Shown here in pieces: positions 16,551 through 23,892 of a DNA stretch of 40,680 nt. A program made the translations under genes and the position numbers. The stretch is from a virus. The notes under the pieces are model-generated. The model was not told the origin of the DNA, ran no database searches, and saw nothing but the letters and a program-made list of their open reading frames with translations. The first letter of the stretch is position 1. Every line of letters starts with the position of its first letter. The stretch is from positions 1 to 40,680 of the IMG/VR virus record IMGVR_UViG_3300013110_000211; one strand, 5' to 3'.

Positions 16551-17261
16551 CTAGTTATTTAACCTTTCTTTTGCAATCTTATAAAAACCTTTATTGATTT
16601 CAGCACCCACAAAGCCCCTGTTAATTATTTTTGCTGCAACACCAGTTGACCCACTACCCATGAAAGGATCGAAAACAACATCACCCTCATTGGTAAGTAT
16701 GCTTATTAAATCTTGCATTAATGCAATTGGCTTTTGGTTTGGGTGTTTACCTAGCTTCTTTTCAGATTGCTTTGTTATCGGGTATGTGAAATCACCCTTA
16801 TGCAACTTATCAACATTAAAGGCATAACCAGACCCATAAGTGCAGTGCAAAAAATATTCCCTTCCAGCAACGAACCTTCTACCCCACTCAGCAGGGCAAG
16901 GGTTTGTTTTTTGCCAGTGATTTAAGCATTTAACCTTTATTTTTAAAGATCGCAAAGTCTTTGAAATATCACCCATGTTTTCCCAATCATTAAATATAAT
17001 TAAGTTACCACCCCTCTTTAATATCTTAGGTATTTTCTGCAACCAAGATAATTGATCAAAACCAACATCAAAACTCATGCTTTCAGCGCTAATACTTGCA
17101 TCTTTCTGCTTCTCAGCCTGCCTGAATAAGTGAATGTTTTTTCCTATCTTCTCAACTATGTTAAAAGGTGGATCTGTGATTATAGCGTCAACCTTAACCC
17201 CCTCAGATATCATTCTGTCCATAACTAAAATACAGTCCTCATTAAATATATCTACTTTCAT
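16551..17261 (-). CDS. DNA amino-methyltransferase (beta-class, DPPF)
   Basis: 236 aa from ATG 17261 (MKVDIFNEDC), chosen because AGGAG lies 8 nt upstream; GTG 17270 would place it badly. Motif IV DAIITDPPFNI is near residue 30 and the SAM-binding motif I (FDPFMGSGSTG) is near the C-terminus, the beta-class order for N6-adenine or N4-cytosine methylation. ADP-ribosyl or nuclease domains are absent, so this is an orphan phage methyltransferase. It lies next to the PAPS-reductase-like gene in the early operon and probably protects DNA from restriction or marks it for regulation. Target sequence unknown. Confidence 0.88.
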   Translation of the reverse strand: MKVDIFNEDCILVMDRMISEGVKVDAIITDPPFNIVEKIGKNIHLFRQAEKQKDASISAESMSFDVGFDQLSWLQKIPKILKRGGNLIIFNDWENMGDISKTLRSLKIKVKCLNHWQKTNPCPAEWGRRFVAGREYFLHCTYGSGYAFNVDKLHKGDFTYPITKQSEKKLGKHPNQKPIALMQDLISILTNEGDVVFDPFMGSGSTGVAAKIINRGFVGAEINKGFYKIAKERLNN

Positions 17262-17276
17262 CTTACACACTCCTAT

Positions 17277-18128
17277 TTATAAATCTAACTTGTACTGATC
17301 GCCTGGCTTTTCGCAGAAGAACCCGCACGCGCCAATATCTAAATCTTTATGGCTTCCCGCCTCTGGTGGTAAATACCTTAGAGGTAATCTCATTGAGCCT
17401 CGACTATCAACTTTTGGTTCGAAATCATCATCAATCATTTTTTGATACCAGTCACCATATAGCCTCTTATACTTTGCAAAACTCATTTTTATTAGAGCTA
17501 CATTTAAAAGCCTTTCCTGCTCTGCTCTGCGTTTAAATACATCAGGGAAGTCAACTCTTATCTTGTTCCAATAGCCAGCACCCGCAGCTTTTAGGCACCC
17601 AATGCAGTTATTATTGTGATAACCTAGCTTATACATTTCAGGTAGCTCAATCCCTGCGTCATTAATCACCTTAAAGCAATCTGATTTTGAGTAACCCTTA
17701 TCAATTAGCGGCGCCCATATTTCAAGGTTTGGCTCACCATCAATAAGTTGATCTACTCGATGTTCTTCTTCTGCTGTCATGCCAAACACATGAATATCAT
17801 CATCACGCTGCCAGTCGAATCTAACTTGCTTCTTTAGCTCTTTGGTGCATCTTGCCCCGCGAACCCCAGACATATAACGAGTCTTTCTGATTACCTCGTC
17901 AACATCTGCGCCGTACTTCTCATCCCGCAAATAAACTATTTCTTGACCAAATAGAGTCTCACACTCATCAGCAAATCTTTTGCCGTCTGGGTGCTCATTC
18001 TCTAAATGTATACACGCAATAACCAGCTCTTTTGGGTTTTTACTTTTTCTGTTTTCTTCTACGGCCAGCTTGGTAGCTACTGCGCTAGCTGCACCATGAG
18101 AAAACCAACATACGATTCTTTGTGTCAC
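17277..18128 (-). CDS. PAPS-reductase/DndC-like sulfur-transfer family protein
   Basis: 283 aa, GTG start at 18128 with AGGAG upstream. An ATP-pyrophosphatase P-loop variant (FSHGAAS, residues 9-15) replaces the usual SGGxDS. C94 is followed by TKELKK. A CIGC pair is at 175-178 and C268/C272 at the C-terminus, so a bound metal or Fe-S cluster is possible. The family adenylates substrates for reduction or thiolation (PAPS reductase, DndC, TtcA). No sulfate-assimilation partner is encoded, so sulfate reduction alone makes little sense. Neighbours are two DNA methyltransferases. A role in DNA or tRNA thiolation or anti-restriction is inferred. Confidence 0.8.
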   Translation of the reverse strand: MTQRIVCWFSHGAASAVATKLAVEENRKSKNPKELVIACIHLENEHPDGKRFADECETLFGQEIVYLRDEKYGADVDEVIRKTRYMSGVRGARCTKELKKQVRFDWQRDDDIHVFGMTAEEEHRVDQLIDGEPNLEIWAPLIDKGYSKSDCFKVINDAGIELPEMYKLGYHNNNCIGCLKAAGAGYWNKIRVDFPDVFKRRAEQERLLNVALIKMSFAKYKRLYGDWYQKMIDDDFEPKVDSRGSMRLPLRYLPPEAGSHKDLDIGACGFFCEKPGDQYKLDL

Positions 18129-18187
18129 TCTTCACACTCCTATTTTTTATGCACTCTAACCGTTAAAGTGATTAGAGTTAAATATCT

Positions 18188-18211
18188 TTTGGTTATATGC
18201 TTATAACTAAA
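18188..18211 (-). promoter_or_regulatory. Recurring intergenic motif, site 4 (near-palindromic copy)
   Basis: The plus strand reads TTTGGTTATA-TGC-TTATAACTAAA, an imperfect dyad of 10-11-nt arms. Read on the minus strand it is GCATATAACCAAA, pointing toward the sulfur-transfer gene. Between it and the start codon ACTCTAA and TTAGAGT (about 18153-18178) form a further hairpin. It lies in the 78-nt gap 18129-18206. Confidence 0.5.
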
Positions 18212-18527
18212 TGTTACCTTTGCGTTGATTGCTGTTTACACTGCGCCACATTTCAATTTGCAACTCTGCGCTCTTGCGTTTATTTCGCAATATCTCCCAC
18301 TCAACAAAGGCTTTGTTAATTTCCTCTAGGTGCTGGCTGTACTCAATACTATTTAAAGCTGCCTGTGTCTTATCTGCTGCGCTTCCTTCTTGTTTTTCAT
18401 ACTGTGCCGCCAGCATTGTCTTTTTCAGGTCTTCTAGGGCCATATAGTGCGCCCTAGCTCTTGCTGCTTCTTCGTCGGTTCTACCTAGAAACCTTAAAGC
18501 GTTTTCTGCTGCGTTATAATCAATCAT
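18207..18527 (-). CDS. Helical phage protein next to NinG (106 aa)
   Basis: Starts at ATG 18527 (MIDYNAAENALRFLG), overlapping the NinG stop by 4 nt. Entirely helical and charged (EEAARARAHYMALEDLKKTM), with a C-terminal segment (KRKSAELQIEMWRSVNSNQ) that resembles the closing motif of a widespread family of phage proteins of unknown function found near recombination genes. Co-expression with NinG suggests a DNA-processing accessory role; this is inferred. Confidence 0.65.
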   Translation of the reverse strand: MIDYNAAENALRFLGRTDEEAARARAHYMALEDLKKTMLAAQYEKQEGSAADKTQAALNSIEYSQHLEEINKAFVEWEILRNKRKSAELQIEMWRSVNSNQRKGNI

Positions 18528-19159
18528 AATAATTTCTCAAGCTTGCGAATTTCAGCGTTAAACTCTTTGCGCATTTCCTCTAGCTCTTGCCAAGTCCACT
18601 TCTTAACCCTAACCCGCTCGACGTATTCAATAATTTCATCGGCCTTTTTATCTCCAAATCTATCTTTAAGCCCTTGTATATATCCTCGAGTTGTCTTGTT
18701 GCCGTTAATGTTCCCAGACAACCCTTTATTGCAATAGCGATTGCATTGTAAGTAAGTATTTTTTTCATCATATGCTAACTCTTTTTGTGAACCTCTTGTT
18801 TTAAAATGACCACAACACCAATCCATATTTGTTTTACCGCAAGATATACACTCAGGCTCTAAACCTCTTTCCTTGAACCATAGCTTTTCTTGTAGCACTC
18901 GCATCTTGTTAAATACTTTCTGTGTGGCGTTGTGCTGCCACTTTAGACTCCCCCTGTTAGATTGCCTTAACTTGGCCTTAACTTCCTTTCTGTCGTCTTT
19001 CTGGGCTTTCTCAATAACCTTTTTGCGGTTGTCTGGGTCGCTTGTGTATTCAATGGCGCATTGATAGCTACAAGTTGTCGCTGTTGTTAGGTATGGATGA
19101 AACCACTCTCCGCACTGCTTGCACTTCTTGCGCTTTGGCTTTGTGTTTTTACTTAGCAT
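18524..19159 (-). CDS. ninG: NinG-family recombination nuclease (Rap-like)
   Basis: 211 aa. An N-terminal zinc finger (C13xxC16, then C30xxxC34) opens the protein. It is followed by a basic helical linker and a second cysteine/histidine cluster (C104xxC107, H118, C139, C143) with the KTTRGYIQGLKDRFG tail. This is the arrangement of lambda NinG/Rap, a structure-specific endonuclease that resolves branched DNA in RecBCD-type recombination. It starts at ATG 19159, 1 nt after the upstream gene. With RecT and the YqaJ exonuclease it completes a recombination set. Confidence 0.85.
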   Translation of the reverse strand: MLSKNTKPKRKKCKQCGEWFHPYLTTATTCSYQCAIEYTSDPDNRKKVIEKAQKDDRKEVKAKLRQSNRGSLKWQHNATQKVFNKMRVLQEKLWFKERGLEPECISCGKTNMDWCCGHFKTRGSQKELAYDEKNTYLQCNRYCNKGLSGNINGNKTTRGYIQGLKDRFGDKKADEIIEYVERVRVKKWTWQELEEMRKEFNAEIRKLEKLL

Positions 19160-19160
19160 C

Positions 19161-19793
19161 TTAAAGCCTCTCCAAAACTAAAAAGTAACTGTGAAATATT
19201 CTTGCGTGTTTTTGCTGCTTTTTGGCTGTCCCTTTTTGCTGGGGAATTGCCATTCTGTGCTTAGCCGGGAGTATGAATAAATCTTTTAACCTAAACATAC
19301 CTTCACACCAGTTAACCACGTTTAAGTGCGTACAGTGCATTTTGTGGTTATGTATTATGTCTTGGCACTTAAATATAAAAATACCTTTCTTATCTAGCAC
19401 CCGGTAAGCTTCATTAATCGTTGCCCGGTAGTGCTCTTCCAGCTCATCGTATCGCCAGTAGCCGCCAAATCTTTTAGCCATGACCATATTGCCGTTACCT
19501 TTTCTTGCCGCTCTAACATAAGTTAAAAATGGCGGATCAAATACTAGACTTTTAATTTGATTGTCGCTTAGCGGTAAATCATCACTGCTGCAAACGCCTT
19601 TTATAGAATCCCCCGGGACTTCCGCCGCATCAATAACAGACTCATCAACATCAAAGCAAAACAAAGGCTTTTCTATTTCTTTGTAGAATCCGCCGTTACC
19701 ATAAGTAACATCACAATCAATACGCTCAATGCCACAAAGGTTCATAATATCTTTTAATATCTCTACTTGGTCATAACTTACACTTCTAATCAT
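19161..19793 (-). CDS. Second DNA methyltransferase-like protein (DPPF, motif I first)
   Basis: 210 aa from ATG 19793 with AGGAG upstream. Motif I-like DVTYGNGGF (about 28-36) precedes FDVDES (about 47-52) and motif IV DPPF (about 86-89), then GIFIFKCQD. The order I then IV differs from the beta-class enzyme at 16551, so the two genes are not duplicates. The fold fits a class I SAM-dependent N6/N4 DNA methylase. The target-recognition part is small, between DPPF and EEHYRATINEAYRVL. Its job may be self-protection or hypermodification together with the sulfur-transfer protein. The leader TTAACGGTTAGGAGTGAAAG is shared with the next gene upstream. Confidence 0.75.
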   Translation of the reverse strand: MIRSVSYDQVEILKDIMNLCGIERIDCDVTYGNGGFYKEIEKPLFCFDVDESVIDAAEVPGDSIKGVCSSDDLPLSDNQIKSLVFDPPFLTYVRAARKGNGNMVMAKRFGGYWRYDELEEHYRATINEAYRVLDKKGIFIFKCQDIIHNHKMHCTHLNVVNWCEGMFRLKDLFILPAKHRMAIPQQKGTAKKQQKHARIFHSYFLVLERL

Positions 19794-19814
19794 CTTTCAC
19801 TCCTAACCGTTAAT

Positions 19815-20108
19815 CTAAAAATCACCATCCACTATTGATGTGACACCCACGCAAGCAATAAGATCTTGCTGCGGCACTTCATTTGCATCATGCGGCTCTC
19901 CAAGAAGTAAATTAAAGCCACCTGAGGCGGTGTAATATGTAGCGTCAGGAAAGTGCATTCTTACATCTTCAAGCAACTTTGACATAGATTTATCAAGTCT
20001 ATTAAATCGAGCTATCAACTTAGGGTCAGCATCGTACAAAATACCATAAGCACTATCTTCACCACTCTTTATTATTTCCATTACTTCTTCTTGTGATAAT
20101 TTTTTCAT
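19815..20108 (-). CDS. Conserved-looking phage protein (97 aa)
   Basis: Starts at ATG 20108 (MKKLSQEEVMEIIKSGEDSA). The segment LIARFNRLDKSMSKLLEDV followed by HFPDATYYTASGGFNLLLG recurs in small phage proteins of unknown function. The last part is acidic and the C-terminus is VDGDF. It sits between DnaB and the methyltransferase, with the same TTAACGGTTAGGAGTGAAAG leader as its downstream neighbour. No function can be assigned. Confidence 0.7.
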   Translation of the reverse strand: MKKLSQEEVMEIIKSGEDSAYGILYDADPKLIARFNRLDKSMSKLLEDVRMHFPDATYYTASGGFNLLLGEPHDANEVPQQDLIACVGVTSIVDGDF

Positions 20109-20129
20109 CTTTCACTCCTAACCGTTAAT

Positions 20130-21437
20130 CTAAAACTTTTTGCGCTCTTTCTTTTCTTCAACTGACTGCTCTTTCCATTGCGCGTTAGCTTCATAGAAAG
20201 CACCAGCTTCAAATTTAAGTATTGAATTACCCACCTCACCGTCACGCACTTTTGCCTTGATTATTTTTGCAAGCCCTTTGTTTACAGAATCAGGGTTATG
20301 CACTTCTTCCCTGTAAGGGAATATTATTATGTCTGCGTCCTGCTCAATCGCACCAGAATCACGCAAATCTGACGGCCTTGGCTCTCTTAGCGCCTTGTCT
20401 GCTTCACGGTTTAGCTGTGAGAGCAACAGAATTGGCGTTTTAAGCTCTTTAGCTAGCAGCTTGATAACTCGGGTAGCCTCACCCACTGAAAGCGCCCTAG
20501 ATTGAGCGTCAGGCATTTGCATCAATGTTAAGTAATCAATTGTGATCAATCTCAAGTCTGGATGCTTGTCTTTAAAGTCTCGACATTTCTGCTGCAAGAT
20601 GGGAACACTTAGTTGCGGATCATCATCAATAAAAACATTTAGCTTATCTAAGTTATCTAGTGAGTTTGATAAAAATCCCCATTGGTCATTGCTCAAACCT
20701 TGCTTACCTACGTTTTTTAATTGCTGTGTCGGTATCTTTGAAAATGCTGATACTTCACGTTCAAATAATTGCGAACCCTCCATCTCGAGAGAGAACATCA
20801 AGGTTTTATGCCCTTGCTCTGCTGCAAAGCGGTTAACAAACAAAGCCAATGCAGTTTTACCCATACCAGGTTGACCACCCAAAACAACCAAGGCAGTTTT
20901 ATCAACTAACACATCCAAGCCAATATCAAGATAAGTACCTTCTGGGTTTGCCTGTCTTTGCTCAATAACGTTTATGTATCCGGTCACATAATCAGTGAAT
21001 GACTTGGGTTCACTTTTAACGGCAGGCGCTAAAGACTGACTAAGGTTAGAAAGCGTCATACTTACTTCGTTTCTATCAAACGGTCTACCTGACTGAATTT
21101 GACCTAAGATATTTTTAAGCTCGTTAGTTGCCAGCTTGTCATTGTGCATTGCTCTAACTTGCATAGCCGAATAAATAGGGTCTGACGTTATCCCCGCGTT
21201 TGTCGTAGCGGTAACTAAATCACCGTAGTTAATTTTGCCATTAGCAACATCATCAACAGCAACCATGCTAACGGTTGAGCCAAATTGATCTAGCTGCTTA
21301 ATCGTCTTGTAAACCTCAAGAGTAAACTTATCCTCTATCATATCCTCAGTGATAATGTTTAAGGCTTCTCTTGTTTTTGGGTTTACGCCGTTTAAGCAAG
21401 CCGTAGACAATACAGCCCATAAGTTATCAATAATCAT
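20130..21437 (-). CDS. dnaB: Replicative DNA helicase, DnaB family
   Basis: 435 aa with the two-domain layout: an N-terminal helical domain (about 1-115), a linker, then a RecA-like domain with Walker A GGQPGMGKT (about 187-195), a FSLEMEG motif, Walker B LRLITIDYLTLM (about 294-305) and LLSQLNREADKA followed by LRDSGAIEQDADII. It is a full replicative helicase rather than a loader. ATG 21437 overlaps the end of the upstream replication gene by 11 nt. No polymerase or primase gene is seen, so host enzymes must follow it. Confidence 0.95.
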   Translation of the reverse strand: MIIDNLWAVLSTACLNGVNPKTREALNIITEDMIEDKFTLEVYKTIKQLDQFGSTVSMVAVDDVANGKINYGDLVTATTNAGITSDPIYSAMQVRAMHNDKLATNELKNILGQIQSGRPFDRNEVSMTLSNLSQSLAPAVKSEPKSFTDYVTGYINVIEQRQANPEGTYLDIGLDVLVDKTALVVLGGQPGMGKTALALFVNRFAAEQGHKTLMFSLEMEGSQLFEREVSAFSKIPTQQLKNVGKQGLSNDQWGFLSNSLDNLDKLNVFIDDDPQLSVPILQQKCRDFKDKHPDLRLITIDYLTLMQMPDAQSRALSVGEATRVIKLLAKELKTPILLLSQLNREADKALREPRPSDLRDSGAIEQDADIIIFPYREEVHNPDSVNKGLAKIIKAKVRDGEVGNSILKFEAGAFYEANAQWKEQSVEEKKERKKF

Positions 21438-22086
21438 CGTTGTATCTCTCTTGGTTCAAGTACGTAGTCGGGTGAAGTCTATCAAAGCCCAGAAATGTAT
21501 CACTGCCTTTTTCTAAATCTTCTAATCGGTGTTTAACATCTGCGACAATGTGGTTAGTCAAATCCCTAACAGTTTGCTCATCCATTTTCTTAATTACTTT
21601 TTTCCACGCTTTAAAGGCTGATTTTTTTGCTAGCTTCTTAGGGTAGTGCTTCCACCAAAATTCGAAGCTATCTTCTTCAAGTTGTTCGCGAGCAATCTTT
21701 GATTGATCTAAATGTTTTATATCTTTATCACTATCACTAACACTAACACTCTTACTAACACTATCGGCTTTTTGTGGGTTTTCTGGGTTCGTAATTAACC
21801 CACTGGGTTTTTTGGGTTCTTCTGGGTTATCTTCGGTTTTAGGTCTACCTCCTTTTAACCCATTGTTTTTATTGCGTTCTACAATTCTTTCATACTTTTC
21901 ATTGTCTCTAGCAAACTGAGCTTTGAAAGGTGAAAGCGCTATCTTTGTTAGCGCATCAAGTTCAAATTCTTCACCTAATTGAATAGCCTTGATTGCCTTA
22001 AATAGCTTACCAGCTTGTTCGTCACTCAAATCATCTAAGACTTGCAAGCTGTCTTTGTGTAGAACAAATGACTTTCTGGTACTCAT
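21427..22086 (-). CDS. Replication initiator / helicase-loader-like protein
   Basis: 219 aa. The N-terminal 80 residues (KSFVLHKDSLQVLDDLSDEQ, then AGKLFKAIKAIQLGE) resemble a DUF6291-type domain of phage replication proteins. A low-complexity Pro/Asn/Ser linker follows (NPEEPKKPSGLITNPENPQK, SVSKSVSVSDSDK). The C-terminal domain (FEFWWKHYPKKLAKKSAFKAW) resembles the DnaT/phage O-type C-terminus that contacts DnaB. It precedes and overlaps dnaB. The linker DNA carries tandem TGGGTT repeats, a layout like the lambda origin inside gene O. Confidence 0.75.
   Translation of the reverse strand: MSTRKSFVLHKDSLQVLDDLSDEQAGKLFKAIKAIQLGEEFELDALTKIALSPFKAQFARDNEKYERIVERNKNNGLKGGRPKTEDNPEEPKKPSGLITNPENPQKADSVSKSVSVSDSDKDIKHLDQSKIAREQLEEDSFEFWWKHYPKKLAKKSAFKAWKKVIKKMDEQTVRDLTNHIVADVKHRLEDLEKGSDTFLGFDRLHPTTYLNQERYNDDY
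21725..21862. other. Iteron-like repeat cluster, candidate replication origin
   Basis: Inside the initiator-like gene, TGGGTT occurs at 21775, 21784, 21804, 21813 and 21823 (9-10-bp steps, one 20), with inverted AACCCA at 21797 and 21857. Next to it CACTAA-type repeats run from about 21728 to 21763. Both fall in the low-complexity linker of the protein. Lambdoid phages place the origin in the same position, so this is a candidate origin. The repeats might also arise simply from the protein's Pro-Asn/Ser repeats. Confidence 0.45.
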
Positions 22087-22125
22087 GGTTTATAATTAAC
22101 CTCGCTGAAATTAAACGATACAACT

Positions 22126-22150
22126 GCCAGTCTGACCCACTGGCTTTTTT
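22126..22150 (+). terminator. Plus-oriented intrinsic terminator inside the minus operon
   Basis: GCCAGT (22126-22131) pairs perfectly with ACTGGC (22139-22144) and is followed by TTTTTT on the plus strand. Both flanking genes run on the minus strand, where the hairpin has no T-run after it. It would stop antisense transcripts rather than the operon mRNA. It overlaps the stop codon of the 66-aa gene. Confidence 0.65.
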
Positions 22151-22349
22151 ATTGTCTGCATTTAGCATCTTCTACAACTGCTAGGTTTTTTGCCTCATCT
22201 GGGCTTCTGGCCGCTACAGCTTCCAGTTTTGCTAAACCCAAATGAAGGGCCGCCCTTAATACTGACGACTTGTTAACGCCAATTGCATCAGAAAGATCAT
22301 CTGCTCGTAATGGTTGTGAATCACCAAATAAAACGCCTACTTGTTTCAT
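22149..22349 (-). CDS. Small ribbon-helix-helix-like regulator (66 aa)
   Basis: ATG 22349 has AGGAG upstream. The segment QPLRADDLSDAIGVNKSSV followed by RAALHLGLAKLEAVA reads like a CopG/Arc-type ribbon-helix-helix domain: a short strand, helix 1, a turn and helix 2. The last 15 residues are charged. It lies between Rha and the replication genes, where phages often keep small transcription factors. A recurring-motif promoter lies upstream at 22385-22396. The fold call is by pattern only. Confidence 0.6.
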   Translation of the reverse strand: MKQVGVLFGDSQPLRADDLSDAIGVNKSSVLRAALHLGLAKLEAVAARSPDEAKNLAVVEDAKCRQ

Positions 22350-22384
22350 GTTTATCTCCTAAGTTTTATATGATTATATATATG

Positions 22385-22396
22385 TTTAATTATATG
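22385..22396 (-). promoter_or_regulatory. Recurring intergenic motif, site 6 (CATATAATTAAA) with -10 box
   Basis: Minus-strand CTTGCACATATAATTAAA is followed after 6 nt by TATAAT and points to the 66-aa gene at 22349. It lies after the terminator at 22427-22450, so a fresh promoter here makes sense. Confidence 0.5.
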
Positions 22397-22426
22397 TGCA
22401 AGTTCAAACTCTGAAATATTTAGGCA

Positions 22427-22450
22427 ATAAAAAACCGCAGTTAAGCGGCC
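22427..22450 (-). terminator. Intrinsic terminator after the Rha gene
   Basis: On the minus strand CCGC (22448-22445) pairs with GCGG (22438-22435) around TTAACT and is followed by TTTTTTATT. It ends the transcript of the Rha-type gene 18 nt downstream of its stop. Confidence 0.75.
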
Positions 22451-22467
22451 TTTTCTTTGCCTGTGGG

Positions 22468-23118
22468 TTATAGCTTCTTATCTCCTAGCTTGCTTGTGAA
22501 ATATGAAAGCCCCTTGCTAGTGACTCTGCATTGCGTGTAATGGTGTCCAGCATCGCTTACGCCTGTGTGAGTGGCAAAAAGTCCTTGCGTTATGTATTGC
22601 TGCTTTGCAATGTTGTTAAGGCATAGGTAGCCATTATCTCTAAGCCACTCGATAAACTTGTTAGGGCGTTGCTGTATCTTCTTTGCTGCATCCCTAAAGC
22701 TGAATGATTGATCATCGTTAACAATCTTGTCGTGAAACTCCACTTTAGGCGCTGCAAGTTCTAGCTGCTTTGCTTGGTCTGCTGCTAGCTGCAAAGCTTC
22801 TGCAAATGACTGTGGTAACTGTGGCGATTGATTGCTTTCTAATTCATGCCATCGCTCAATAACTTTCATTCTTGCAATTGCACTGTAACCAGTTAAAAGG
22901 CAATCGGTATGCTTTCTGTCAAGGTTGAAAAGCGGTAGTTCTTTGTTTTGCTCGCTTAAATACGTGCCCCCAAAGTTGGGTGCTCCTGCTGGGTATAAAT
23001 CTAAAAGCATTTTCTTAATGTCACGCATAACGTGATCATGTCTTTTACCTGTAAATTCCGCAATCTCGCGACTGCTCATTGTTAAGGTTTGGTTTTGTGG
23101 TACAATTAAATTGTTCAT
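22468..23118 (-). CDS. Rha-family regulatory protein with antirepressor-type C-terminus
   Basis: 216 aa from ATG 23118 with GGAATA upstream. The N-terminal part (MSSREIAEFTGKRHDHVMRD, then a KMLLDLYP segment and LLTGYSAIARMKVIERWHEL) is the Rha/pRha DNA-binding-type domain. The C-terminal part (FSFRDAAKKIQQRPNKFIEW, then LRDNGYL and YITQGLFATHTG) matches the KilAC/ANT antirepressor domain. Such fusions switch phage gene expression or counter repressors. It is surrounded by a terminator and separate leader, so it may be its own unit. No CI-size repressor was found for it to oppose. Confidence 0.85.
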   Translation of the reverse strand: MNNLIVPQNQTLTMSSREIAEFTGKRHDHVMRDIKKMLLDLYPAGAPNFGGTYLSEQNKELPLFNLDRKHTDCLLTGYSAIARMKVIERWHELESNQSPQLPQSFAEALQLAADQAKQLELAAPKVEFHDKIVNDDQSFSFRDAAKKIQQRPNKFIEWLRDNGYLCLNNIAKQQYITQGLFATHTGVSDAGHHYTQCRVTSKGLSYFTSKLGDKKL

Positions 23119-23146
23119 ACGTATTCCTTAGCCAGTTCGCGCTGGC

Positions 23147-23380
23147 TTATTTATTTAAGTTAATTACTAATTTATCGGCCATACCGTCACAAGCTTTTAT
23201 TAGCGATGCGATATTCCCAAACTCCCTCGATTGCTTCCTAGCAGATCTCATTCTAATAGTTGCATAGTTAGGTATAACTAAATCAACCACCCACTTGCTA
23301 CCCATACTTACAGCTACAATGTGTTTATTCTCATGCATTGCTGCAATAGTTTTCATTTCTTCTTCAGTTTGCCTAATCAT
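23147..23380 (-). CDS. Hypothetical protein (77 aa)
   Basis: ATG 23380 (MIRQTEEEMKTIAAMHENKH) has AGAGG upstream. Helix, then beta strands (IVAVSMGSKWVVDLVI), then a basic helix (RMRSARKQSREFGNIASLI) and a short helical end. It could bind nucleic acid by charge, but no family was recognised. The palindromic region 23409-23429 lies just upstream. Confidence 0.6.
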   Translation of the reverse strand: MIRQTEEEMKTIAAMHENKHIVAVSMGSKWVVDLVIPNYATIRMRSARKQSREFGNIASLIKACDGMADKLVINLNK

Positions 23381-23408
23381 AAATACCTCTTCTTCGTTGT
23401 TTTAAGTA

Positions 23409-23429
23409 GTGTAATACACTTTTAGTGTA
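23409..23429. promoter_or_regulatory. Overlapping palindromes upstream of the 77-aa gene
   Basis: GTGTAATACAC (23409-23419) and TACACTTTTAGTGTA (23415-23429) overlap, with a further GTGTAA on the right. On the minus strand TTTACA and TATTAC boxes lie within this stretch, so the palindromes would cover a promoter. They are good candidates for a regulator binding site. Confidence 0.4.
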
Positions 23430-23469
23430 AGTGTAAATAGGTTTATGTGATTTTGTTTATTTAAGACAA

Positions 23470-23491
23470 TAAAAAACCGCCCTTAGGCGGT
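23470..23491 (-). terminator. Intrinsic terminator of the zinc-protein cassette
   Basis: On the minus strand ACCGCC and GGCGGT pair around a 4-nt loop and a T6 run follows. It belongs to a 39-bp segment (23474-23512) repeated with one mismatch at 23854-23892. Confidence 0.75.
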
Positions 23492-23512
23492 CTGGTTATT
23501 TTGGTGGTTCTA
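23474..23512. repeat. Repeated gene-end segment (copy 1)
   Basis: Covers the last codons of the 107-aa zinc protein and its terminator. It matches 23854-23892 at 38 of 39 positions by eye. Confidence 0.8.
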
Positions 23513-23819
23513 TAATTACTTTGTCAGGATGTATTTTTGCAAATTCACCGCATAACAAACCGGTTTCTTTATGCTCCAAGTTTCCCTCTCTGTTAGTGAA
23601 AAACTCTCCAATTGGCAGTATCATCCTTTGAAATCTATTATGCCAATCACCGTTAAAGCTTGTTTTTTCTCCTGATGGATATTCTCTAGGGGCGCAGCAA
23701 GCACACAGCTTTAAGCCTAAAAACTCTTTTTTTGTAAGTCTTTCATTGTTTCTTGCGTGATACCATCCACACGCTGTATTATCTCGCGCCCCGCATTTGT
23801 CACACTGAAATAAACTCAT
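23496..23819 (-). CDS. Zinc-ribbon-like phage protein (107 aa)
   Basis: ATG 23819 (MSLFQCDKCGARDNTACGWY). C6xxC9 and C39/C41/C42 (LKLCACCAPREYPSG) can form one zinc site. The rest is tryptophan- and proline-rich (NGDWHNRFQRMILPIG) and ends EPPK. Small proteins opening with a CDKCG motif and continuing with LCACC are common in phage early regions; the function is not known. It is enclosed by repeated sequences: the leader 23814-23831 and the 3' segment 23474-23512. Confidence 0.68.
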   Translation of the reverse strand: MSLFQCDKCGARDNTACGWYHARNNERLTKKEFLGLKLCACCAPREYPSGEKTSFNGDWHNRFQRMILPIGEFFTNREGNLEHKETGLLCGEFAKIHPDKVIIEPPK

Positions 23820-23853
23820 ACTAACCTCGCTCTAAATCTTCTGCTGTTAATTT

Positions 23854-23892
23854 AAACCGCCCGTAGGCGGTCTGGTTATTTTGGTGGTTCTA
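23854..23892. repeat. Repeated gene-end segment (copy 2)
   Basis: 39 bp matching 23474-23512 with one mismatch. It includes an ACCGCC/GGCGGT hairpin and the sequence that encodes EPPK and the stop in the zinc-protein gene. Here it lies after the TAG of an unrelated 70-aa gene, and the T-run is reduced to TTTAAA. Confidence 0.8.
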
